Assembly: GCF_958350005.1 (NCBI RefSeq)
Contig: NZ_CATWFF010000140.1
Location: 1 to 5,105 of the forward strand
Origin: an uncultured Megasphaera sp.
GTDB lineage: Bacteria > Bacillota > Negativicutes > Veillonellales > Megasphaeraceae
Reading direction: 5' to 3'
DNA length: 5,105 nucleotides
Positions 1 through 5,105 of the stretch are shown here, in pieces. A program made the translations under genes and the position numbers. Every line of letters begins with the position of its first letter. Position 1 is the first letter of the stretch. The notes under the pieces were generated by a model. The model searched no databases. It saw nothing but the letters and a program-made list of their open reading frames with translations, and had not been told where the DNA came from.

Positions 1-1
1 A

Positions 2-26
2 TATAAATAAGAAAATATTATAATAT
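2..26 (+). promoter_or_regulatory. Possible end of the suf promoter with an AT palindrome (candidate operator)
   Basis: The 27 bases before the sufC ribosome binding site are almost pure A/T. TATAAA at 2-7 could be a -10 box, giving a transcript start near 14 and a short leader. ATATTATAATAT at 15-26 is a perfect 12-bp palindrome that would then cover the start of the transcript, a usual place for a repressor site. Its TTATAAT (18-24) also equals one half of the PerR box, but the second half is absent. TATAAT at 19-24 is a perfect -10 box by sequence, but it lies too close to the ribosome binding site to be the main one. Any -35 box would lie outside the window. SUF operons are commonly controlled by Rrf2-family or Fur-family regulators. 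Which one acts here, if any, cannot be told. Confidence 0.25.
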
Positions 27-27
27 C

Positions 28-34
28 AGGAGTG
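28..34 (+). promoter_or_regulatory. sufC ribosome binding site
   Basis: AGGAGTG lies 7 bases before the ATG at 42 (9 bases from the AGGAG core). This spacing picks ATG 42 over the ATG at 37, which is only 4 bases from the core and runs into a stop after two codons. Confidence 0.85.
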
Positions 35-41
35 AAATGGA

Positions 42-788
42 ATGAGTGAATTATTGCGAGTTGAAGGGTTGAAAGTCGCTGTCGAAGGCAAAGAAATCCT
101 GAAAGGTGTCGACTTGACCATTCAACATGGTGAAACACACGTTATTATGGGGTCCAACGGCGCCGGCAAATCGACGCTGTTCAACGCCATTATGGGCAAT
201 CCCAAATATGTCGTTACAGCAGGAAAAATTTTCTTTGAAGGCAAGGACATTACAACGGAACCGGTAAATGAACGGGCTAAAGATGGTATTTTCATGGCTT
301 TCCAGGCTCCCATTGCCGTACAGGGCATTTCTGTGGAAAACTTTATCCGCAATGCAAAAAGCACGGTGAGCGGTACGACACAGCGCATTATGCCGTTCCG
401 CAAGAAAATGCACAAACAGATGGACCAGCTGAAAATGGACCGTTCCTACGCTTCCCGGTATGTCAATGACGGTTTTTCCGGCGGTGAACGTAAAAAAACG
501 GAAATTCTTCAGATGTGCATGCTGGAACCGAAGCTGACCATGCTTGATGAAATCGATTCGGGCCTGGACGTCGATGCAGTCCGCATTGTATCGGAAACAG
601 TAGCGCAGTACCATAATGAAACCAATTCCATCATGGTTATTACGCATCACAGCGAAATTCTCCAGAGCCTGAAGCCCGATGTCGTTCACGTACTTATTGA
701 CGGCAAAATCGTAAAGACCGGCGGCGCATCGCTCATTCAGGAAATCGAAGCCTACGGTTACGACAAATTCAAAGAACAGGCACAGTAA
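42..788 (+). CDS. sufC: SufC, ABC-type ATPase of the SufBCD Fe-S scaffold
   Basis: This is the cytosolic ATPase subunit of the SufBC2D complex. Its ATP-driven dimerisation rearranges the SufB-SufD pair so that a cluster can form. At 248 residues it has the usual SufC length and is a single nucleotide-binding domain with no membrane segment. Visible motifs are Walker A GSNGAGKST (37-45, Lys43), the Q-loop Gln (Q88, in FQAP), signature FSGGE (145-149), Walker B ending in Asp169-Glu170, the D-loop SGLD (173-176) and the switch His202 in ITHH. The run LDEIDSGLD is the typical SufC form that separates it from transporter ATPases. Two small deviations stand out. Walker A has Ser38 where Pro is usual, and the stretch after the switch His reads THHSEIL where many SufCs have THYQRIL. 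Neither removes a catalytic residue. It is the first gene of the operon and lies 16 bp before sufB. Confidence 0.97.
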   Translation: MSELLRVEGLKVAVEGKEILKGVDLTIQHGETHVIMGSNGAGKSTLFNAIMGNPKYVVTAGKIFFEGKDITTEPVNERAKDGIFMAFQAPIAVQGISVENFIRNAKSTVSGTTQRIMPFRKKMHKQMDQLKMDRSYASRYVNDGFSGGERKKTEILQMCMLEPKLTMLDEIDSGLDVDAVRIVSETVAQYHNETNSIMVITHHSEILQSLKPDVVHVLIDGKIVKTGGASLIQEIEAYGYDKFKEQAQ

Positions 789-804
789 GCAGGAGGCACG
801 CAGT

Positions 805-2217
805 ATGGCTGATGAAAGAAAAAAAATAGAGTCTTTTTCTGATTTTGGCAATATTTACAACTTCAAAAAAGACTTTAACTATTCTTATAAAACAGACGCC
901 GGGTTAACACCGGACATCGTTCGGGAAATTTCCCAGAAGAAAAATGAACCGAAATGGATGCTCGATTTTCGCCTGAAATCACTGGAACTGTTCTATCAGA
1001 TTGACTATCCAGACTGGGGTCCGGATATTAGTGAACTGGATATGGACAACATTGTTACCTATGTGCGGCCGAACGCACAGATGAAGGCAAACTGGAACGA
1101 TGTTCCCGACGATATTAAAGATACTTTCGATCGCCTGGGGATTCCGGAAGCAGAAAAGACATCTCTTGCCGGCGTAGGTGCTCAGTACGATTCTGAAGTT
1201 GTTTACCACAGCATTCAGGAAGATTTGGTTAAGCAGGGCGTTATTTATACGGATTTTGATACGGCTCTTCACGATTATGAAGATATTGTCCGCAGTCATT
1301 TTATGAAACTTGTCCCGCCTACGGATCATAAGTTTGCTGCCCTCCATGGTGCAGTCTGGTCCGGCGGCTCCTATGTATATGTACCGGCAGGCGTCGATGT
1401 ATCGATTCCGCTGCAGAGCTACTTCCGTCTGAACGCGCCGGGAGCCGGACAGTTTGAACATACTATGATCATCGTCGAAAAAGGAGCAAAGGTACACTTT
1501 ATTGAAGGATGTTCGGCACCAAAATATAACGTAGCCAACCTTCATGCAGGCTGTGTAGAACTGTTCATTGGTGACGATGCTACGCTGACCTATTCAACCA
1601 TTGAAAACTGGTCGAAAAATATGTACAACCTGAATACGAAGCGGGCTATTGTCGGCAAAAACGGGACCATTAACTGGGTTACCGGTTCTTTTGGCTCTCA
1701 TACATCCTGCCTGTATCCCATGAGTATTCTCCAGGGCGAAGGGGCACACTGTGAATTCACCGGCGTTACCTTTGCCGGTCAGGGACAGTACCTGGATACG
1801 GGATCTAAAGTCGTACATAATGCGCCCCATACGACGAGTAATATTAACTCTAAGTCTATCAGTAAAGGCGGCGGCGTATGTATTTATCGCGGCAGCGTCG
1901 TCATCAATCCGCCGGCTGAAGGAGCAAAGGCCAACGTCAGCTGCGAATCGCTGATGCTGGATGAACAGTCTCAGTCCGATACGATTCCGGCTATTGTCAT
2001 TAAAAATGATAACGTCGATTTAGGCCATGAAGCATCTATTGGCCGTATTTCCGACGAAGCTATTTTCTATCTGATGAGCCGCGGGCTCAGTGAAGATGAA
2101 GCCAGAGCCATGCTGGTACGGGGATTTGTTGAACCTGTATCCAAGGCCCTGCCGCTGGAATATGCAGTAGAAATGAATAATCTTATTAATCTTGAATTGA
2201 AAGATTCGCTGAAATAA
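805..2217 (+). CDS. sufB: SufB, Fe-S cluster scaffold subunit
   Basis: SufB is the main scaffold protein of SufBC2D. It receives sulfur and, with SufD, holds the nascent cluster. The 470 residues match the Gram-positive SufB length (about 465; E. coli about 495). Conserved blocks are GGSYVYVPAGVDVSIPLQ (187-204) opening the beta-helix core, VHFIEGCSAP (230-239), and the C-terminal FYLMSRGLSEDEA (421-433), which belongs to the SufC-binding region. Cys380 in SCESL and Glu409 in GHEAS are 29 residues apart, as E. coli Cys405 and Glu434 are; those residues are needed for cluster formation. Cys236 probably corresponds to the inner cysteine proposed as a sulfur entry point in E. coli (Cys254). AGGAGG at 791-796 sits 8 bases before the ATG, which supports this start. 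It is paralogous to the next gene, sufD. The core looks intact. Confidence 0.97.
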   Translation: MADERKKIESFSDFGNIYNFKKDFNYSYKTDAGLTPDIVREISQKKNEPKWMLDFRLKSLELFYQIDYPDWGPDISELDMDNIVTYVRPNAQMKANWNDVPDDIKDTFDRLGIPEAEKTSLAGVGAQYDSEVVYHSIQEDLVKQGVIYTDFDTALHDYEDIVRSHFMKLVPPTDHKFAALHGAVWSGGSYVYVPAGVDVSIPLQSYFRLNAPGAGQFEHTMIIVEKGAKVHFIEGCSAPKYNVANLHAGCVELFIGDDATLTYSTIENWSKNMYNLNTKRAIVGKNGTINWVTGSFGSHTSCLYPMSILQGEGAHCEFTGVTFAGQGQYLDTGSKVVHNAPHTTSNINSKSISKGGGVCIYRGSVVINPPAEGAKANVSCESLMLDEQSQSDTIPAIVIKNDNVDLGHEASIGRISDEAIFYLMSRGLSEDEARAMLVRGFVEPVSKALPLEYAVEMNNLINLELKDSLK

Positions 2218-2226
2218 GGGAGGGGG
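2218..2226 (+). promoter_or_regulatory. sufD ribosome binding site, unusually long purine tract
   Basis: GGGAGGGGG starts immediately after the sufB stop codon and ends 8 bases before the sufD ATG at 2235. It contains two overlapping possible Shine-Dalgarno cores (GGAGG and GAGGGG), so initiation should be efficient right after SufB termination. This helps keep the two scaffold partners in balance. Confidence 0.75.
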
Positions 2227-2234
2227 CACAGATA

Positions 2235-3368
2235 ATGACAGCAAAAACAGTAGCACATCCGTATAACCGACTCCCGCGCCCGACATTCCACTGGATGAAA
2301 GTAAATTACCTGGAATTGGATGAGCTGAAACAGCAGGAAGCGCCTGCCTTTGAACCGGAAGAACGGCATGAAGGCGACGTAGATGTTTCGTTTTATCAGG
2401 GAAATGGGGTTCCGGAACTGAAAGATTTTCAGGGAGCCAATGCAGACTCTCTGCACGAAGCCCTGCATAACAGTCAGACCGGCTGCGCTGTAACGGCGGC
2501 AGCAGGAACGAAGAGTGCCGTATGGCTGACCTATTCGCTGGGAGAAACGCCGCAGCATTTGGCAGGACAGCTGACGATTACTGCAGAAGACAACAGCGAT
2601 GTAACAGTATACCTGCTGTTTGACGGCGGTACTGACGGCAGCGACGTAAATTTTCTGACTTATGTGAAAACGGGCGAACATGCTCACGTTAAAATCAGCA
2701 AAGTCCAGCTTCATCACCTGGGAGTGCGTCATGTAGAACATCGGTATGCCGATGCTGGAAAAAACAGCGTCATCGATTATGTCAGCGCCGAATTAGGAGC
2801 AAAGACTGCCGTTGTATACTACAAGAATGACCTTATGCATGATGAAAGCGAATTCAACAGTAAAGCCATGTATCTGGCAACAGATGATCAGGTCGTTGAT
2901 TTTTCGTACTGGGTGCCGACACAGGGGATCAAGACGAAGACGGATATCCTGACGACAGGTGCACTGCTCGATTCTTCGAAGAAATTCTTCCGCGGCACTA
3001 TTGATTTCCTCCGCGGTGGGAAAAAGGCTGTCGGTTCTGAATCGGATGTATGTATCCTTCTCAGTCCGCAGGCTCACTCTATCTCGTTGCCCTTACTGTT
3101 GTGCAAGGAAGATGATGTCGTAGGGAATCATGCTTCCAGTGCCGGCCAGATCGATCAGGATAAGCTCTTTTATCTGATGAGCCGCGGTTTCAGTGAGGCC
3201 GGAGCTCAGCTGATTTTGATCGAGTCGAATATACGCCCCGTTATTGATGCCTTAGGCGATAAAACGTTGGAAAATAAGGCACTGCAGGCTGTACGTGCGA
3301 AAATGCAGTATTGCAAGAAAGGTGATTGCCATGATAAATGTACGCAAAGATTTCCCCATATTGACTAA
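2235..3368 (+). CDS. sufD: SufD, Fe-S scaffold partner subunit with a cysteine-rich tail
   Basis: SufD is the SufB paralogue that completes the SufBC2D scaffold and is linked to iron entry and cluster formation at the SufB-SufD interface. The C-terminal half carries the family signature: DDVVGNHASSAGQID (293-307) followed by LFYLMSRGFSEAGA (311-324). His299 aligns with E. coli His360, which is required for cluster assembly. At 377 residues it is shorter than E. coli SufD (about 423) or B. subtilis SufD (about 437); the difference seems to lie in the N-terminal part, which is poorly conserved in this family. The last 20 residues contain CKKGDCHDKC (Cys360, Cys365, Cys369 and His366), partly encoded by bases shared with the start of sufS. 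The assignment as SufD rather than a second SufB rests on the His at this position, the shorter length and the place in the operon. Confidence 0.95.
   Translation: MTAKTVAHPYNRLPRPTFHWMKVNYLELDELKQQEAPAFEPEERHEGDVDVSFYQGNGVPELKDFQGANADSLHEALHNSQTGCAVTAAAGTKSAVWLTYSLGETPQHLAGQLTITAEDNSDVTVYLLFDGGTDGSDVNFLTYVKTGEHAHVKISKVQLHHLGVRHVEHRYADAGKNSVIDYVSAELGAKTAVVYYKNDLMHDESEFNSKAMYLATDDQVVDFSYWVPTQGIKTKTDILTTGALLDSSKKFFRGTIDFLRGGKKAVGSESDVCILLSPQAHSISLPLLLCKEDDVVGNHASSAGQIDQDKLFYLMSRGFSEAGAQLILIESNIRPVIDALGDKTLENKALQAVRAKMQYCKKGDCHDKCTQRFPHID
3317..3326 (+). promoter_or_regulatory. sufS ribosome binding site inside sufD
   Basis: The run GAAAGGTGAT ends 4 bases before the ATG at 3331, and it matches the anti-Shine-Dalgarno complement in two overlapping ways (AGAAAGG and AGGTGAT). 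It decides the sufS start at 3331. The alternative GTG at 3295 would add 12 residues and has no comparable site. Confidence 0.8.
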
Positions 3369-4551
3369 AGTCCATAACGGACATCAGCTCGTGTATTTTG
3401 ATAATGCCGCAACGACGCAGAAACCGTACCAGGTTATTCATGCCATCGTCGATTTGCTGGAACATCATAACGGAAATCCCCATCGTGGAGCCCATGTGCT
3501 GAGCGTTGAAGCTTCCAAGCTGTATGATGACGCGCGGGAAGCCGTTTGCCAGCTTATTCATGCACCGGCAGAAGAAAATGTCATTTTTGTCCGCAACGCA
3601 ACAGAAGGCATGAATCTGATTACGCGCAGCTATGCGGAAACGCACCTGAAAAAAGGTGATAAAATTGTTATTCCTATTTCGGAACATCATGCCAATCTTG
3701 TTACGTGGCAGCGCGTCTGCCGCGTAACCGGGGCAGAACTGGTATATATGTATCTCGATGAAACGGGACATTTTACGGACGAAGACTTTGCCAAAATTGA
3801 TGACAAGACAAAAATCGTTTCCTTTGCCGGCGTCAGCAATGTGCTGGGCATGAAAGTACCGGCTAAGAAACTTATCGAAAAAGCCCATTCCGTCGGTGCT
3901 ATTGCCATTTATGACGGCGCTCAGGCTGTACCGCATATGAAAGTAGACGTTCAGGATCTGGACTGTGATTTTATGGTCTTTTCCGGCCACAAAATGCTGG
4001 GATCTGCCGGTACAGGCGTAGTCTATGGCAAGACGGCGCTGCTGAACGATATGGAACCGTTCCTCCTGGGCGGTGACATGATCGAATATGTGCAGGAACA
4101 GACGACGACGTTCAATGTACTTCCTTTTAAATTTGAAGCGGGCACGGAAAATGTCGAAGGTGCAGTGGCTCTTCATGCTGCCATTGATTATCTGAATGAT
4201 CTGGGTTGGGACGAAATTGAAAAGCATGAACATGAATTAGTCGTACGGGCCTTGGAAGGCATGCAGAAAATTCCGCACATTCATCTTATTGGCAGCACCA
4301 ATCCCGATGAAAAAACGGGTGTTATATCCTTTACCATTGACGGCGTACATCCTCATGATGCGGCTACTATCCTCGACAGCTACGGTATTGCTATTCGTTC
4401 AGGACACCACTGTGCGCAGCCTTTTGGCGCTCATATTGGCGTTCCTGCGTCCAACCGCATCAGCTTCTATATATACAACACACTGGAAGAAGTGGATTAT
4501 TTCTTGGATAAACTGCCGCTTGTACGCAAACAAATGGGCTATAAAGACTAG
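3331..4551 (+). CDS. sufS: SufS, group II cysteine desulfurase (PLP-dependent)
   Basis: SufS removes sulfur from L-cysteine, giving alanine and an enzyme persulfide that feeds cluster assembly. The start at 3331 gives 406 residues, the same as E. coli and B. subtilis SufS, and begins MINVRKDFP as the family does. A fold-type I aminotransferase (class V) domain fills the protein. The PLP-binding lysine is Lys221 in SGHK, with SEHHAN (117-122) providing the His that stacks on the cofactor and Asp195/Gln198 in YDGAQ contacting it. The catalytic persulfide residue is Cys361 in RSGHHCAQP; the short loop around it marks the group II (SufS) type rather than IscS/NifS. Arg356 and Arg376 fit the substrate-carboxylate site. 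The VHPHD motif (339-343) contains the His that in B. subtilis SufS captures the SufU zinc, which fits the sufU gene just downstream. It overlaps sufD by 38 bp in another frame. Confidence 0.97.
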   Translation: MINVRKDFPILTKVHNGHQLVYFDNAATTQKPYQVIHAIVDLLEHHNGNPHRGAHVLSVEASKLYDDAREAVCQLIHAPAEENVIFVRNATEGMNLITRSYAETHLKKGDKIVIPISEHHANLVTWQRVCRVTGAELVYMYLDETGHFTDEDFAKIDDKTKIVSFAGVSNVLGMKVPAKKLIEKAHSVGAIAIYDGAQAVPHMKVDVQDLDCDFMVFSGHKMLGSAGTGVVYGKTALLNDMEPFLLGGDMIEYVQEQTTTFNVLPFKFEAGTENVEGAVALHAAIDYLNDLGWDEIEKHEHELVVRALEGMQKIPHIHLIGSTNPDEKTGVISFTIDGVHPHDAATILDSYGIAIRSGHHCAQPFGAHIGVPASNRISFYIYNTLEEVDYFLDKLPLVRKQMGYKD

Positions 4552-4557
4552 GGAGTG
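4551..4557 (+). promoter_or_regulatory. sufU ribosome binding site
   Basis: GGGAGTG begins on the last base of the sufS stop codon. The GGAG core lies 10 bases before ATG 4566 and 19 bases before the next in-frame ATG (4575), so 4566 is preferred. The spacing is at the long end of normal. Confidence 0.65.
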
Positions 4558-4565
4558 CAAAACGA

Positions 4566-5003
4566 ATGGAATCAATGAATGAATTGTATTCTGATATTAT
4601 ATTGGAACACAATCAGTGTCAGGAAAATAAACATACCTTACCTGTCTGTAATTTACAGGAACATGGCCACAATCCAAGCTGTGGCGACGATATTACACTG
4701 CAGGCAGATATACAGAACGGAATTATTGTAGATGCGGCATATACCGGTCAGGGGTGTGCCATCAGCCAGGCATCGGCAGATATGATGATTGACGTTATTA
4801 AGGGAAAATCTGTAGAAGAAGCAATGCGTCTGGTCAATCTCTTTTTGGATATGATCAAACGTCAGATTACAGATGACGATGAATTGGAAGATCTGGAAGA
4901 TGCTATTGCACTGAAGAATATTTCCAACATGCCTGCCCGTGTGAAGTGTGCCGTATTAGCCTGGCATACATTGAAAGAAGCCTTGGAAAAACAGAAGAAG
5001 TAA
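4566..5003 (+). CDS. sufU: SufU, zinc-dependent sulfurtransferase partner of SufS
   Basis: SufU accepts the persulfide sulfur from SufS and hands it to the SufBCD scaffold. It replaces SufE in Gram-positive bacteria. At 145 residues it has the normal length and the IscU-like fold. The four zinc ligands of B. subtilis SufU (Cys41, Asp43, Cys66, Cys128) have clear matches: Cys39 and Asp41 in NPSCGDD, Cys64 in GQGCAIS and Cys128 in ARVKCAVLAW. The roughly 20-residue insert between the second and third cysteines that separates SufU from IscU is present around 93-118, including the acidic run DDDELEDLED. The N-terminal part (15-35) lacks the usual YKNPRNKG-like motif and reads EHNQCQENKH, with additional Cys18 and Cys28. 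It is the last gene of the operon, 14 bp after sufS, with a terminator following closely. Confidence 0.95.
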   Translation: MESMNELYSDIILEHNQCQENKHTLPVCNLQEHGHNPSCGDDITLQADIQNGIIVDAAYTGQGCAISQASADMMIDVIKGKSVEEAMRLVNLFLDMIKRQITDDDELEDLEDAIALKNISNMPARVKCAVLAWHTLKEALEKQKK

Positions 5004-5014
5004 TGCTGGTGATC

Positions 5015-5054
5015 TGCGGAAATGCGTGAATGTGCCGCATTTCCGCATTTTTTT
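5015..5054 (+). terminator. Rho-independent terminator of the suf operon
   Basis: A perfect 12-bp stem, TGCGGAAATGCG (5015-5026) with CGCATTTCCGCA (5036-5047), encloses a 9-base loop and is followed directly by seven T residues (5048-5054). It starts 11 bases after the sufU stop codon. There is no T-run on the opposite side, so it acts only on + strand transcription. Confidence 0.95.
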
Positions 5055-5064
5055 GTAAAAAAGT

Positions 5065-5104
5065 GCTTGACAAGAGGCTTGTAACGCGATATACTAATCA
5101 AGCC
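5065..5104. repeat. Alternating CTTG/CAAG repeats over the 3' promoter
   Basis: The 4-mer CTTG or its complement CAAG occurs four times in alternating direction: 5066, 5071, 5078 and 5099. The best pair is GGCTTG (5076-5081) with CAAGCC (5099-5104), which flanks the -10 box. ACAAG-AGG-CTTGT (5070-5082) forms a smaller inverted repeat overlapping the -35 box. These could be operator half-sites, but short repeats like this can arise by chance. Confidence 0.35.
5067..5095 (+). promoter_or_regulatory. Strong housekeeping-type promoter for the next, unseen unit
   Basis: TTGACA (5067-5072, a perfect -35 box) and TATACT (5090-5095, one mismatch to the -10 consensus) are separated by exactly 17 bases. 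Transcription would start near 5102. The promoter lies only 12 bases beyond the terminator T-run, so a new transcription unit begins right after the suf operon. Such near-consensus promoters often serve tRNA, rRNA or other highly expressed genes, but the gene itself is beyond the window. Confidence 0.85.
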
Positions 5105-5105
5105 G

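Larger units (their letters stand above)
42..5054 (+). other. sufCBDSU operon (SUF Fe-S cluster assembly), including its terminator
   Basis: Five co-directional genes are packed with gaps of 16, 17, -38 and 14 bp. No internal terminator was seen, and one strong terminator follows the last gene. All five products belong to the same pathway: ATPase, two scaffold subunits, cysteine desulfurase and sulfur acceptor. The order sufCBDSU is a known arrangement in Gram-positive and some thermophilic bacteria. No A-type carrier (SufA), SufT, SufE or Rrf2 regulator is encoded in the window. The region upstream of sufC is cut off, so a regulator could still lie there. Confidence 0.93.

Noticed and set aside
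19..24. TATAAT as the main -10 box of the suf operon
   Set aside because: The transcript would start near base 31, inside the sufC ribosome binding site, leaving no working leader. TATAAA at 2-7 fits better.
51..851. Long open frame of 266 codons on the minus strand opposite sufC
   Set aside because: It lies entirely antisense to a well-conserved gene, has no recognisable motif or ribosome binding site, and is explained by the codon usage of sufC.
3295..3330. GTG start for sufS at 3295, adding 12 residues
   Set aside because: There is no good ribosome binding site before it. The ATG at 3331 has a strong one and gives the usual family length and N-terminus.
3241..4233. Open frame of 330 codons on the minus strand opposite sufS
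   Set aside because: It is antisense to the sufS catalytic core, shows no family features, and its low-complexity His/Phe/Ile-rich composition is typical of a reverse-complement shadow.
4289..4582. Plus-strand open frame of 97 codons within sufS
   Set aside because: It is an out-of-frame shadow inside the conserved C-terminal part of sufS, where the persulfide cysteine lies, and has no ribosome binding site or recognisable sequence.
1..5105. CRISPR arrays, insertion sequences, tRNA or rRNA genes, riboswitches, phage or defence genes
   Set aside because: I saw no repeat-spacer pattern, transposase, inverted terminal repeats or RNA gene signature. Nearly all of the window is filled by the five suf genes, and the leader is too short for a riboswitch.

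Overview
The window holds one complete five-gene operon on the + strand, sufC-sufB-sufD-sufS-sufU (42-5003). It encodes a SUF iron-sulfur cluster assembly machine. A strong intrinsic terminator (about 5015-5054) follows, and then the promoter of the next, unseen transcription unit (5067-5095).

The organism is most likely an anaerobic or microaerophilic Firmicute. The reasons are a SufU-type zinc sulfur acceptor instead of SufE, very purine-rich ribosome binding sites, tight gene packing, the order CBDSU (Bacillus subtilis has CDSUB, Escherichia coli ABCDSE) and moderate GC content. The protein sequences feel most like Negativicutes (Megasphaera/Veillonella/Dialister-like). That is an impression from memory, not a database result.

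Layout: 1-41 is an AT-only-looking leader with a perfect 12-bp palindrome just upstream of the sufC ribosome binding site. It is probably the end of the operon's promoter/operator region, most of which lies outside the window. sufC (42-788) encodes the ABC-type ATPase. sufB (805-2217) and sufD (2235-3368) encode the two paralogous beta-helix scaffold proteins. sufS (3331-4551) encodes the PLP cysteine desulfurase and overlaps the end of sufD by 38 bp. sufU (4566-5003) encodes the zinc-bound sulfurtransferase. Gaps between the other genes are only 14-17 bp, so one polycistronic transcript with translational coupling is expected.

How the genes work together, from established knowledge of SUF: SufS removes sulfur from cysteine as a persulfide on Cys361. 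SufU takes it over by zinc-ligand exchange and passes it on to the SufBC2D scaffold. There SufC ATP hydrolysis drives rearrangement of SufB-SufD, and a nascent Fe-S cluster forms at their interface. The residues needed for each step are visible in every protein, so the operon looks intact and functional.

I found no undescribed system here. This is a housekeeping operon. The points most worth a second look are the cysteine-rich SufD tail created across the sufD/sufS overlap, the extra cysteines in the N-terminal part of SufU, the leader palindrome, and the CTTG/CAAG repeats in the promoter at the 3' end.
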